Shown in pieces: positions 7,040 to 15,425 of a stretch of DNA of 35,019 nucleotides. The DNA is from Acidisphaera sp. (GTDB lineage Bacteria > Pseudomonadota > Alphaproteobacteria > Acetobacterales > Acetobacteraceae): NCBI GenBank assembly GCA_019240395.1, contig JAFAYM010000200.1, positions 1 to 35,019 of the forward strand, written 5' to 3'. Under the pieces are notes generated by a model that saw only the letters and a program-made list of their open reading frames with translations, had not been told where the DNA came from and searched no databases. Each line of letters starts with the position of its first letter. Positions within the stretch are counted from its first letter, which is position 1. Position numbers and translations under genes: made by a program.

Positions 7040-8158
7040 ATGGACCTGATCCATCCCGGTTCAGTGCTGGCAGGTGCGCCCGAGCTCAGCGTCGTCGTGC
7101 CCTGCTACAACGAGCGCGCCAACGTCGCCCCCCTGGTCGCCGCCCTGGACGCGGCACTCGAGGGCCTGCGCTGGGAGGCGGTGTTCGTCGATGACGACAG
7201 CCCGGACGGCACCGCCGCCGAGGTGCGTCGGGTCGGTGCCGCCGATAGTCGCATCCGCTGCATCCGTCGGCTGCGGCGGCGCGGCCTCGCCTCCGCGGTG
7301 ATCGAAGGCGCCCTGTCCTCCTCCGCCGCCTATGTCGCGGTGATCGACGGCGACCTGCAGCACGACGAGACCCGCCTGCCCGAAATGCTCGCCACCCTGC
7401 GCGGCGGCGGCTGCGACATCGTCGTCGGCAGCCGCCACGTCTCGGGCGGGGACGCGACGGGGCTCGCCGGCGCTTGGCGGCATCTGCTCTCGGATTTCGG
7501 CATCCGCGTTGCCCAGGCGATCCTGCCGGTGCGGCTGACCGATCCGATGAGCGGTTTTTTCATGCTGGAGCGCCGGCTGTTCGAGTCGCTGGCCCCGAGC
7601 CTGACCGGCCACGGCTTCAAGATCCTGCTCGACCTGCTGCTCGCGGCGCCAAGCGGCCTGCGGGTGCGCGAAATTCCCGTGCGGTTCCGCGAGCGCGCCG
7701 CCGGCGAGAGCAAGCTCGACGCCCTGGTGCTGACGCAGTTCGCCGGCCTGCTGCTCGACAAGGCGCTGCACGGGCTGGTGCCGCTGCGCTTCATCGCCTT
7801 CGCCGCGGTCGGCGCGGTGGGCGTTCTGGTGCACCTGACGGTGCTGGCCGCGGCGGGCCGCTGGGCGGGGCTGGGTTTCCACGACGCCCAGACCCTGGCG
7901 ACGATCGTGGCGATGGTCGCCAACTTCCAGCTCAACAACCAGATCACCTACCGCGACCAGCGCCTGCGCGGCGCGCGGCTGTGGCGGGGGCTGCTGCTGT
8001 TCATGCTGGTCTGTGGGCTGGGGGCGATCGCCAATATCGGCATCGCCACCGTGCTCTATCGCGGTCACACCACCTGGCCGCTCGCCGGCGCGGCGGGGGC
8101 GGTCATCGGCGTGGTCTGGAACTACGCGGTGTCGGCGACGCTGGTGTGGCGGAGGTGA
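7040..8158 (+). CDS. GT2 polyprenyl-phosphate glycosyltransferase fused to GtrA-type membrane domain
   Basis: A 372-residue fusion. Residues 15-235 are a DPM1-like GT2 domain: LSVVVPCYNERANV, the nucleotide-binding VFVDDDSPDGT, the IDGDLQHDE metal-binding motif and a GFFMLERR region. Residues about 248-372 are a GtrA-like domain with four hydrophobic helices (FIAFAAVGAVGVLVHLTVLA, ATIVAMVANFQLNN, LLLFMLVCGLGAIANIGI and a terminal helix). By family knowledge the GT2 part makes polyprenyl-phosphate-linked mannose or glucose on the cytoplasmic side, and the GtrA part anchors it and may help flip the lipid-linked sugar. The next gene, 13 bases downstream, encodes the expected periplasmic acceptor-side transferase. 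Confidence 0.9.
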   Translation: MDLIHPGSVLAGAPELSVVVPCYNERANVAPLVAALDAALEGLRWEAVFVDDDSPDGTAAEVRRVGAADSRIRCIRRLRRRGLASAVIEGALSSSAAYVAVIDGDLQHDETRLPEMLATLRGGGCDIVVGSRHVSGGDATGLAGAWRHLLSDFGIRVAQAILPVRLTDPMSGFFMLERRLFESLAPSLTGHGFKILLDLLLAAPSGLRVREIPVRFRERAAGESKLDALVLTQFAGLLLDKALHGLVPLRFIAFAAVGAVGVLVHLTVLAAAGRWAGLGFHDAQTLATIVAMVANFQLNNQITYRDQRLRGARLWRGLLLFMLVCGLGAIANIGIATVLYRGHTTWPLAGAAGAVIGVVWNYAVSATLVWRR

Positions 8159-8171
8159 AGGGGCGGCGGAG

Positions 8172-9611
8172 GTGACGGGCCGGCAGGCCATCCTCCTGCT
8201 GCTGGGTCTGACCCTGCTGCGGCTGGTCGTCGCGGGCTTGCTGCCGCTCTCGGCGGACGAGGCGTATTACTGGGTGTGGTCGCGCGCGCCGGCGGCCGGC
8301 TATTTCGATCATCCCCCGATGGTCGCCCTCTGGATCCGGGCCGGCACGACGCTCGCCGGACAGGGCGCTCTCGGCGTGCGGCTGCTGGCGCCGCTCTCGG
8401 CGGCGCTCGGCAGCCTGCTGCTGTTCCGCGCCGGCGAGGATCTGCTGCCGGGGCGGCGTGCCGGGCTGCTCGCCGCCGCCCTGTTGAACGCCACCCTGCT
8501 GTTCGGCGTCGGCGCCGTGACCATGACGCCCGACACGCCGCTGCTGTTTTTCTGGACGGCGGCGCTGTGGGCAGCGGGGCGGCTGCTGCGGACCGGCAAC
8601 GGCGCGTGGTGGCTGGCGGCGGGCGCGGCAGCGGGCGGCGCGCTGGTCAGCAAATACACGGGGTTCCTGCTGCTCGGCGGGGTCGGACTGTGGCTTCTCT
8701 GGCTTCCCGAGCCGCGGCGCTGGCTGCGGCGGCCGCACGCCTGGGCCGGTCTGGCGCTCTGCCTGCTGATTTTCCTGCCGACGTTGCTGTGGAACGCCCG
8801 GCACGGCTGGGCGAGTTTTTCCAAGCAGGGCGGCCGCAATTTCGTGTGGGAGCCCGGACTGGCGCTGCGCCACCTGGGTGAGCTGCTCGGCTCGCAGATC
8901 GGGCTGGCGACCCCGCTGGTCTTTCTGCTCTGCCTCGCCGGCACGGTTGCGGCGTTGCGACGGGCGCGGGATCCGGCGTGCGGCCTGCTGGCGGCGCTGA
9001 GCGTGCTGCCCGCCTTGGTGTTCATCGAGCACGCCCTCGGCGACCGCGTCCAGGCGAACTGGCCGGCGGTGATCTATCCCGCGACGGCGATCGCAGCGGC
9101 CTGCCTCGGCAGACTGCGCCGTCTGGCCGGGCCAGCGATGGCACTCGGCGCGCTGCTCACCGCGCTGGTCTACATTCAGGGCGTCGGCGGGATGCTGCCG
9201 CTGCCGCGGCGCCTCGATCCGACGTTGCGCCTCGCGGGCTGGCCGAAACTGGCCGAGGCGGTGGAGCGCGCCCGGTTGCTGACCGGCGCGGAGTATGTGG
9301 CCGCCGACAGCTATGGCGAGGCCGCCTTGCTGGCCCGCTTGTTGCCGCCGGACGTGACGGTGATCGGCGTCGAGCCGCGCTGGGCGTTTTTCGACCTGCC
9401 GAACGCCGCGTCGGCAATCGACGGACATCGCGGGCTGCTGCTGCGCACCGCCCGCCGGCAGGGCCCGCCGGATGCCGCGGATTGGGCGACGGTCGAACCC
9501 GAAACCATGCTGCGGCGCGGCCGGGACGGAACCGTGGACGAGGTCTACCGCCTCTACCGCGTGATCGGCCGGCCGGGCGACATCGCGGCGGTGCGTCTGC
9601 CCCGTCCCTGA
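8172..9611 (+). CDS. ArnT/PMT-type integral membrane glycosyltransferase (GT39/GT83-like)
   Basis: A 479-residue polytopic membrane protein. The first periplasmic loop holds LSADEAYYWVWSR followed by GYFDHPPMVALW, the acidic loop and DHPP motif shared by ArnT and protein O-mannosyltransferase relatives, with about ten hydrophobic helices over the first 350 residues. The C-terminal 120 residues form a soluble domain. Such enzymes transfer a sugar from a polyprenyl-phosphate carrier to lipid A, another glycan or a protein in the periplasm. The GT2-GtrA protein encoded just upstream would supply the donor. Start: GTG at 8172, with GAAGGGG about nine bases upstream. The frame is open further up to 8013, but those codons overlap GtrA and look non-native. 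Confidence 0.88.
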   Translation: MTGRQAILLLLGLTLLRLVVAGLLPLSADEAYYWVWSRAPAAGYFDHPPMVALWIRAGTTLAGQGALGVRLLAPLSAALGSLLLFRAGEDLLPGRRAGLLAAALLNATLLFGVGAVTMTPDTPLLFFWTAALWAAGRLLRTGNGAWWLAAGAAAGGALVSKYTGFLLLGGVGLWLLWLPEPRRWLRRPHAWAGLALCLLIFLPTLLWNARHGWASFSKQGGRNFVWEPGLALRHLGELLGSQIGLATPLVFLLCLAGTVAALRRARDPACGLLAALSVLPALVFIEHALGDRVQANWPAVIYPATAIAAACLGRLRRLAGPAMALGALLTALVYIQGVGGMLPLPRRLDPTLRLAGWPKLAEAVERARLLTGAEYVAADSYGEAALLARLLPPDVTVIGVEPRWAFFDLPNAASAIDGHRGLLLRTARRQGPPDAADWATVEPETMLRRGRDGTVDEVYRLYRVIGRPGDIAAVRLPRP

Positions 9612-9699
9612 TGCCCTGAAAATACCAAGATGCCGCCCAGCTTCGGCCCCGCAGCCCCGGCATTGCCGATGCCCTGATCTCTTCGAAGGAGGATCGTCG

Positions 9700-10098
9700 A
9701 TGCTCCGCCGCAATGCCGTTCTGGCGACCCTGGCCTTCGCCGCGATGACCGCACTGATGCCCGCTTCTGCGCACGCCGAGTGGTGGCACGGCGGCGGTGG
9801 CTGGCGCGGCGAGGGATGGCGGAGCGAGGGATGGCGGGGCGAGGGATGGCGCGGCGGTTATGGCTGGGGCTGGCGCGGTCCGCGCGTCGTCGAAATCGTG
9901 CCGCCGCTCTACGCCGAGCCCGCCTATGTCGCGCCGCCGGTGTACCAGCCGCCGCCGGTCTATGTCGCCCCGCGCGTGGCGTATGCGCCGCCGCCGCCCG
10001 CGTACGCGCCGGCGGAAATCGTCGTCGCGCCGCACCCCCGTCCGGTCGTCGTGCATAGGCCGCTCGCGCATCCCTGCACCTGCAGCTGCTGCCGTTAA
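9700..10098 (+). CDS. Small secreted Gly/Trp and Pro/Tyr-rich repeat protein
   Basis: A 132-residue protein with a clear Sec signal peptide (Arg-rich start, hydrophobic core, cleavage after AHA near residue 26). The mature part opens with near-perfect five-residue repeats of the type GWRGE, then a Pro/Tyr/Val-rich stretch (YVAPPVYQPPPVYVAP) and ends in CTCSCC. Good ribosome site AAGGAGG lies eight bases before the ATG at 9700. No enzymatic domain. Such proteins in alphaproteobacteria are usually envelope-associated and of unknown role; the Cys cluster might bind metal or crosslink. Its stop codon overlaps the stop of the convergent thioesterase in a TTAA palindrome. Confidence 0.8.
   Translation: MLRRNAVLATLAFAAMTALMPASAHAEWWHGGGGWRGEGWRSEGWRGEGWRGGYGWGWRGPRVVEIVPPLYAEPAYVAPPVYQPPPVYVAPRVAYAPPPPAYAPAEIVVAPHPRPVVVHRPLAHPCTCSCCR
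9799..9855 (+). repeat. 15-bp tandem repeat inside the secreted protein gene
   Basis: Three to four imperfect copies of a 15-base unit of the form GGATGGCGGGGCGAG, encoding the GWRGE pentapeptide. The repeat is in phase, so copy-number change would lengthen or shorten the protein without a frameshift. Confidence 0.75.
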
Positions 10099-10520
10099 CC
10101 GGCCCCCGCCAGGCTGGCACGCAACGCCGGCGGCAGCGGCGTCGCCCGTCGCGTCGTCTCGTCCATCAGCACCAGCACGCTCTCCGACGTAGCGACGCAT
10201 TGCTCGCCCCGGAACAGGCCCTGGGCGAGCGCGAGCGAGCTCTTGCCGACGCGGACAACGGCGGTGCCGATATCGACGACGTCGCCCCACAGCAGCTCGG
10301 CGCGGAAGTCGATGACCAGGCGGACGATGACGAAGGCGCAGCCGGGGGGGCCCGGCGTGTCTGCGCCCTCGGCGAGTAAAGCGACCCGGCCGGACTCGCA
10401 AAACGTGGCGAAGACTGCGTTGTTGATGTGGCCCTGACGGTCGGTGTCGCCATAACGGCAGGTCTCGCGGGTCCAGGAGGTGAAGCTGGCGCGCTGGGTG
10501 AAGTGGTTCGTGTCGGACAT
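10095..10520 (-). CDS. Acyl-CoA thioesterase, hotdog fold (4HBT family)
   Basis: A 141-residue single hotdog domain. The motif YGDTDRQGHINNAVF near residue 25 carries the catalytic aspartate and the HxNN turn of 4-hydroxybenzoyl-CoA-thioesterase-like enzymes, followed by the long helix with FCESGRVALL and then strands VIVRLVIDFRAELLWGD. It hydrolyses an acyl-CoA; the acyl group cannot be predicted. I chose the ATG at 10520 because homology begins immediately after it. It is on the same strand as the cupredoxin-globin-DUF3034 operon, 113 bases downstream, so it may or may not share that transcript. Confidence 0.88.
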   Translation of the reverse strand: MSDTNHFTQRASFTSWTRETCRYGDTDRQGHINNAVFATFCESGRVALLAEGADTPGPPGCAFVIVRLVIDFRAELLWGDVVDIGTAVVRVGKSSLALAQGLFRGEQCVATSESVLVLMDETTRRATPLPPALRASLAGAG

Positions 10521-10633
10521 GCAGGTTCCTGGAACGGTGTAGCGTTCTTGGTTCCGCGGCCGCGCGCCGGTCAACCCCAGCCTTGGCAAGGTGACAATGG
10601 GACCCGCTGGGGAACGTCGGCCCCAGACCCCAT

Positions 10634-10981
10634 TCACCTGACCGTGACCGTCAGATGCATTTTCGGATGGATGTCGCAGCGGACCACGAAGACGCCGGGG
10701 ACGGTGAAGCGGATGTCGATGTGGTCGCCCGGATCCTGCTCGCCGGAATCGAAGTTGAAGCTCTCCGACTTGACGTAGGCGTGGTGGATGAGCTCGCCGT
10801 CATCGTTGACGATCCGCACCGTCTCGCCACGCTTGATCTCGAGCGTATCGGGGCTGAAGGCACGCCCGATCTGCGAAATGTGATACACCGCATCGGCCCG
10901 AGCGGCCGGGGAAAGCCCCGCCGCTCCTGCCAGCAGCGTCAACACAAGCAGACCGGCGGCGGGCGGGCAGGGCCGGGTCAT
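10634..10981 (-). CDS. Exported cupredoxin (mononuclear copper protein)
   Basis: A 115-residue protein with a signal peptide (cleavage near ARADA, about residue 30) and a cupredoxin domain. The likely copper ligands are His66 or His67 in LIHHAY and the C-terminal loop C102-x2-H105-x2-M108 in RCDIHPKMH, the spacing of type 1 copper sites in pseudoazurin/amicyanin relatives. Similar proteins are often labelled 'methylamine utilization protein', but nothing here points to methylamine metabolism. It would carry electrons in the periplasm. Its ATG overlaps the stop of the globin gene by four bases, so the two are translationally coupled and probably work together. Confidence 0.88.
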   Translation of the reverse strand: MTRPCPPAAGLLVLTLLAGAAGLSPAARADAVYHISQIGRAFSPDTLEIKRGETVRIVNDDGELIHHAYVKSESFNFDSGEQDPGDHIDIRFTVPGVFVVRCDIHPKMHLTVTVR

Positions 10982-11424
10982 CGCGCGACGATGTCCCGGT
11001 GCATCGGCGCCAGCCGCGCGAGCAGCCGGTTCTGCGTCCAGCTCGAAATGCCGTTGCGGTCCATGGCCGTCTGCAAGTCCTCGACCATGGCGTTGAAATT
11101 GTAGTCGGTGATGCCGAGCCCGCGATGCGCACCCGCCATGCTGATCCCGTGGTAATGGCAGGGGCCGCCGGCGACATCGCAGAGCTTGTCCACCAGCCTG
11201 CCTTTCAGGCGCTCGATATTGATGTTGTCGAACTTCTCGCGGGTTCGCGGATCGGCCAGCACCAGGACGAGGAGCTGGTCGACGATCCGGGTGAGTCCGG
11301 GGCGCTCGCCGAGATCGTCGTAAAGCGTCCCGGCAAAGGCCGGCGCGGCCGTGCCGAGCGTGCAGGCGCCGAGCACGACGAAGATGCAGAAGAGCCGGAA
11401 GATGGCAGGATGCCGTCGCCGCAT
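10978..11424 (-). CDS. Exported group 1 truncated hemoglobin
   Basis: A 148-residue protein whose first 31 residues form a signal peptide (MRRRH, hydrophobic core, PAFAG). The rest is a short globin: LYDDLGERPGLTRIVDQLL, then the GGPCHYHG turn, and AHRGLGITDYNF with proximal His100. The usual distal B10 Tyr/Phe position appears to be Leu, and Cys82 and Cys89 flank the GGP turn. That Cys pair is familiar from an exported subfamily. Roles for periplasmic truncated globins are not settled: oxygen or NO chemistry, or electron transfer to a redox partner. It sits four bases after the DUF3034 gene and overlaps the cupredoxin start, in a tight three-gene operon. Confidence 0.9.
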   Translation of the reverse strand: MRRRHPAIFRLFCIFVVLGACTLGTAAPAFAGTLYDDLGERPGLTRIVDQLLVLVLADPRTREKFDNINIERLKGRLVDKLCDVAGGPCHYHGISMAGAHRGLGITDYNFNAMVEDLQTAMDRNGISSWTQNRLLARLAPMHRDIVAR

Positions 11425-11428
11425 CCCG

Positions 11429-12304
11429 TCACAACCCGAGCTGGAGTGAGACGTACACACCTTGCTGGTCCTTGCGGGTGGCGATGCTGCCGAGATCGAC
11501 ATAGGCGAGAGTGGCCGAGACATGCTTGTTGAGGAAAACCGCGACGAACAGGTCGTACCAGTTGCTCTCGTGGGCGAAGCCGAGATTGTCGGGCTTGGTG
11601 CGGTATTCCCCGCCGATCGCCACCTGCCGGTTCAGAAGATACGCGGCGCTGCCCTCGAATTCCGGGTGATAGGCGTCGCTGCGATCGCCCCCGAATCCGA
11701 GCAGGCCGAGCTGGTTGGCGCGCGTGAAGCGCAGCGTGGCATCGAGCAGCAGGCTCTCGCTGAGCAGGATCTTGGTGGCGCTGACGTAGAAATCCGCACC
11801 CTGGTCGTCGCGGGCCCCGATCGCGCGCAGCAGCGCGCCGCGATTGTTGATCTTGTATTGCATGCCGACGGCGAGCTGCGGGATCAGGCTGTCCTGATCA
11901 TAGACGGCGTCGCCGAACAGCCGGACCTTCACGCCGGCGATATCCTGATCGAAGGTGTAGCCGGCGCCGATGCCGAGGATGCGCCCGGTCGCGCCGGTGT
12001 CGAAGACCTGCCGCGCATAGGACAGCTCCACCCGGTTGAACAAGCCGATCGAGGCGCCGAAGCTGTGCAGCTGATACCCCGGCAGGTTGACGAAGGTGTA
12101 GTGGGCGGTGCCGCCGATTGCGTCGCGTGTGCCGTAGCCGGCGATCGTCGCCCAGGTGGCGAGGCCGCCCCCGCCGGCGCCCTCGATATTGGCGACGCCG
12201 GCGGTGCCGAGCAGCCTGCCGCTATCGGCCAGCGGCGGCGCCTGCGCCCTTGCGGTCGCGGCGGCGAGAAGCGCGATGACGGCGATCGTCAGTGTCCGGA
12301 GCAT
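11429..12304 (-). CDS. DUF3034 family outer-membrane-like protein
   Basis: A 291-residue exported protein: signal peptide ending at TARAQA near residue 20, then many alternating hydrophobic/aromatic strands (GTAHYTFVNLPGYQLHSFGASIG, RVELSYARQVF, DFYVSATKILL, GGEYRTKPDNLG). It ends in a strand closing on Leu, as expected for an outer-membrane beta barrel. I recognise it as DUF3034; function unknown. It is the first gene of the operon with globin and cupredoxin, and diverges from the c-di-GMP enzyme gene. The ATG at 12304 is preferred over an upstream GTG because the signal peptide begins there. A pore or receptor feeding the two periplasmic metalloproteins would fit, but that is inference. Confidence 0.82.
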   Translation of the reverse strand: MLRTLTIAVIALLAAATARAQAPPLADSGRLLGTAGVANIEGAGGGGLATWATIAGYGTRDAIGGTAHYTFVNLPGYQLHSFGASIGLFNRVELSYARQVFDTGATGRILGIGAGYTFDQDIAGVKVRLFGDAVYDQDSLIPQLAVGMQYKINNRGALLRAIGARDDQGADFYVSATKILLSESLLLDATLRFTRANQLGLLGFGGDRSDAYHPEFEGSAAYLLNRQVAIGGEYRTKPDNLGFAHESNWYDLFVAVFLNKHVSATLAYVDLGSIATRKDQQGVYVSLQLGL

Positions 12305-12429
12305 TCTGCCCGTTCCGGCGGCCGCCACTGTTGGGGCCGACGGCGAGCCTTGCAGGCGTGGGTGAAAAAGACGCTAAGACAAGCGGGCAAGCAGGCAAGG
12401 GCGCTGGTGTCCCCTGACCACTCCTGCAC

Positions 12430-12444
12430 TTAAGCCGGCCTTAA
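12430..12444. promoter_or_regulatory. Inverted repeat in the divergent promoter region
   Basis: TTAAG and CTTAA arms flank a CCGGC centre, a near-perfect 15-base dyad in the only spacer between the divergent DUF3034 operon and the GGDEF-EAL gene, 13 bases before the latter's first ATG. It could be an operator serving both directions. No known regulator consensus is claimed. Confidence 0.3.
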
Positions 12445-12456
12445 TCGCGGCCCGGC

Positions 12457-15390
12457 ATGGTGCGCCGCGCAGCCATCGCCGTAATCCCAATGCAAACCGA
12501 CAGACCCGCGCCCCTGCGACGCCGGCTCGCCGCGGCGCTGGCAACGATCCGCGTCAAGATTCTGCTGGCCTTCGCCAGCCTCTGCCTGATCACCGGCTGC
12601 GTCAGCCTCTATGCCGGCCTGGGCCTCGCCGGCATCGGCCAGCTCACCATCGACACCTTCGATAAATCGTTAATGTCGATCAACTACGCGCGCGCTGCCG
12701 CCGCGGATTTCGCGGCGATGGAGGCCGCATTCGCGCGCAGCCGGCAGACCCGCAATGCGGGGCGCCAGCACGAGCTCGAGGATCGCGTCGCGACGCTCGC
12801 GCAAAGCCTGCAGGAGGATCTCGGCGTTGCCGGCGAGCGCGCGCAGTCCGCGCACGCGATCGAGGCCGCGCATGCCGTCGAGCGGGCGGCCGAGGAATGG
12901 CAGGCAGTGCGCCGCCGCCTGACCTCCGCCGCCACCACGGACCTCGCGGACTGGCGCCTGCTCGACGCCGCTGCCGACATGGTCGATCAGCAGATCGACC
13001 TGCTGGTCAACTACACCGCCGGCGACGGCTTTCGCTTCCGCGAACACGCGGTGGCGACGATCCGCACCGCCCGCCGTCTCAACATCGCCGGCACCTGCGT
13101 CGCGTTTCTGCTGTCCGCTCTGATCACCTGGCTGCTGGCGCGCCGGATCACCCGGCCGGTCGCCGCCGCCTCCGCTGCCGCGGCCGGCATCGCCCGCGGC
13201 GAGCTCGACACGCCGATCCCGGCCGGCGGCTCGGACGAGCTCGGGGCGCTGCTCGGCGCGATGGCGGTGATGCGCGACAACATCCGCGCGATGATGGAGC
13301 GCGAGGTGGCGCAGCGCCGCTCGGCGCAGGCCCGCCTGGTCGACGCCATCGAAAGCTCGCGCGAGGGGGTGATCCTCGCGGACGGCGACGGCCGGATCCT
13401 GATCGCCAACAGCCAGGCGACGGACTTCTTCCGGGATCTCGCGGGGCTGCTGCGGCCCGGCGTGCTCGCCGGCGAGCTGGTCGCGCGGGCGGCCGCGCAG
13501 AGCAGCCGGGCGGAGCCCGGGGCAGCGAGCGGCTCGCACGAAGCGGAAGCGGCGCTGGCCCTCCAGCTCGGCGGCGGGATGGTCCCGACCCGGGAGGCGC
13601 GGCTCGCCGACGGGCGCTGGCTGCGCATCAGCCGCAGCGAGACGCGCGAGGGCGGCTTCGTCGCGATCTGCAGCGACATCACCGTGCTCAAGCAGCGCGA
13701 GGCCGAGCTCGAAAGCAGCAATCTCTATCTCGACGCAGCGCTGAGCAACATGTCGCAGGGCCTGTGCCTGTTCGATGCCGCCGAGCAGCTCCGCGTCGTC
13801 AACCGGCGGTTCTGCGAGATGTATCGGCTTCCCGCCGAACCGCTGCGTCCGGGCCTGCCGCTGCGCCGACTGCTGGAGATCAGCGTGGCGGCCGGCAACC
13901 ACGGCGAGCAGACGGCGTCCGCGCTCTATCACGAGGCGGCCTCGATCGTCAGCCGGCGGGAAACCAGCCTGCAATTCCAGGAGCTCAGCGACGGCCGGGT
14001 GGTGGCGGTCGCGCATGAGCCGATGGCCGATGGCGGCTGGGTCGCGACCTATGAGGACATCACCGAGCGGCGCCGTTCGGAGGCGCAGATCCTGTTCCTC
14101 GCCCGCCACGACGCGCTGACCGACCTGCCGAACCGCTTTCTTTTCGGCGAGCGGATGGAGCAGGCGATCGCGCAGCTCGGACGCAGCAGCGGCTTTGCCG
14201 TGCTGTGCCTCGATCTCGACCGGTTCAAGGCCGTGAACGACACGCTCGGCCATCTGCTCGGCGACAAGCTGCTGCGCCAGGTGGCGGAGCGGCTGAGCGC
14301 CTGCGCGCGGGAGGTCGACACCGTGGCCCGGCTCGGCGGCGACGAGTTCGCCGTCATCCAGGTCGGGCTGGAGCGGCCGGAGGCGGCGGGCGAGTTGGCG
14401 CGCCGCCTGGTGGCGACGATCAGCGAGCCGTACGAGATCGACGGCCATCACGTCGTCGTCGGCGTCAGCATCGGCGTCGCGGTGGCGCCGGGCGACGGCA
14501 CGAGCGGCGGGACGCTGCTGAAGAACGCCGACATGGCGCTGTATCGCGCCAAGGCCGACGGCCGCGGCACCTTCCGCTTCTTCGAGCCGGAGATGGACGC
14601 GCGGCTGCAGGCGCGGCGGGCGCTGGAGGGCGATCTGCGCCGCGCCCTCGAACAGGGCCAGCTCGAGCCGTTCTACCAGCCGCTGATCGATTTCCGCTCC
14701 AACCGGATCTGCGGCTTCGAGGCGCTGCTGCGCTGGCGCCACCCCGAACGCGGCATGGTCTCTCCGGCGGAGTTCGTGCCGATCGCCGAGGAGATCGGGC
14801 TGATCGTGCCGATCGGCGAGTGGGTGCTGCGCCGCGCCTGTGCCGACGCCGCACGCTGGCCGGAGCCGGTGAAGGTCGCGGTGAACGTCTCGCCCGCGCA
14901 GTTCAAGAGCCCGCTTCTGGTGGACGCCGTGGCGGAGGCGCTGGCCGCGTCGGGCCTGGCGGCGGGACGGCTGGAGCTGGAGATCACCGAATCGACGCTG
15001 CTGCAGGACAACGACGCGACGCTCGCCACCCTGCACCGGCTGCGCGATCTCGGGCCGCGCATCTCCATGGACGATTTCGGCACCGGCTACTCCTCGCTCA
15101 GCTATCTCCGCAGCTTTCCCTTCGACAAGATCAAGATCGACCAGTCCTTCGTGCGCGACCTGGCGAGCAAGCCGGACTGCGCGGCGATCGTGCGCGCCAT
15201 CACCGGGCTCGGCGCCAGCCTCGGCATGAAGACCACGGCGGAAGGGGTGGAGACGGAGGAGCAGATGGCCCGGCTGCGCGCCGAGGGCTGCACCGAGGGC
15301 CAGGGCTACCTGTTCAGCCGCCCCTGCCCGATCGGCGACGTGCCGGGCCTGCTCGAGCGCTGGAACGGCCTGGCGCGGGTGGAGGCGTGA
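12457..15390 (+). CDS. Membrane-bound HAMP-PAS-GGDEF-EAL c-di-GMP enzyme
   Basis: A 977-residue sensor enzyme. A first membrane helix at about 33-58, a periplasmic helical sensor region to about 205, a second helix at about 208-228 and a HAMP linker (ITRPVAAASAAA to DELGALLGAMAVM) are followed by two PAS-like regions (about 290-415 and 425-535). The GGDEF domain has an intact LGGDEF at 627-631 and an RxxD inhibitory site five residues upstream. The EAL domain has EALLRW at 755, NVSPAQF, EITES, DDFGTGYSS, KIDQSF and EGVETEEQ, all the expected metal and catalytic residues. Both diguanylate cyclase and phosphodiesterase activities are therefore plausible. The start may instead be the ATG at 12490. 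It diverges from the exported globin operon. Confidence 0.93.
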   Translation: MVRRAAIAVIPMQTDRPAPLRRRLAAALATIRVKILLAFASLCLITGCVSLYAGLGLAGIGQLTIDTFDKSLMSINYARAAAADFAAMEAAFARSRQTRNAGRQHELEDRVATLAQSLQEDLGVAGERAQSAHAIEAAHAVERAAEEWQAVRRRLTSAATTDLADWRLLDAAADMVDQQIDLLVNYTAGDGFRFREHAVATIRTARRLNIAGTCVAFLLSALITWLLARRITRPVAAASAAAAGIARGELDTPIPAGGSDELGALLGAMAVMRDNIRAMMEREVAQRRSAQARLVDAIESSREGVILADGDGRILIANSQATDFFRDLAGLLRPGVLAGELVARAAAQSSRAEPGAASGSHEAEAALALQLGGGMVPTREARLADGRWLRISRSETREGGFVAICSDITVLKQREAELESSNLYLDAALSNMSQGLCLFDAAEQLRVVNRRFCEMYRLPAEPLRPGLPLRRLLEISVAAGNHGEQTASALYHEAASIVSRRETSLQFQELSDGRVVAVAHEPMADGGWVATYEDITERRRSEAQILFLARHDALTDLPNRFLFGERMEQAIAQLGRSSGFAVLCLDLDRFKAVNDTLGHLLGDKLLRQVAERLSACAREVDTVARLGGDEFAVIQVGLERPEAAGELARRLVATISEPYEIDGHHVVVGVSIGVAVAPGDGTSGGTLLKNADMALYRAKADGRGTFRFFEPEMDARLQARRALEGDLRRALEQGQLEPFYQPLIDFRSNRICGFEALLRWRHPERGMVSPAEFVPIAEEIGLIVPIGEWVLRRACADAARWPEPVKVAVNVSPAQFKSPLLVDAVAEALAASGLAAGRLELEITESTLLQDNDATLATLHRLRDLGPRISMDDFGTGYSSLSYLRSFPFDKIKIDQSFVRDLASKPDCAAIVRAITGLGASLGMKTTAEGVETEEQMARLRAEGCTEGQGYLFSRPCPIGDVPGLLERWNGLARVEA

Positions 15391-15425
15391 TACCAGCCGA
15401 CGGAACCTCCGCCTCTCGGATGACC

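Noticed and set aside
9659-9673. GGCAT-TGCCG-ATGCC hairpin as a terminator after the ArnT-like gene
   Set aside because: Stem is only five pairs and no T-run follows, so termination is not supported.
9799-9855. CRISPR-like repeats
   Set aside because: Units are contiguous 15-base in-frame coding repeats without spacers.
12670-15036. Very long antisense open frame opposite the GGDEF-EAL gene
   Set aside because: The sense strand encodes an intact multidomain enzyme. The antisense product is Arg/Ala/Gln-rich without domains, as expected from GC-rich codon bias.
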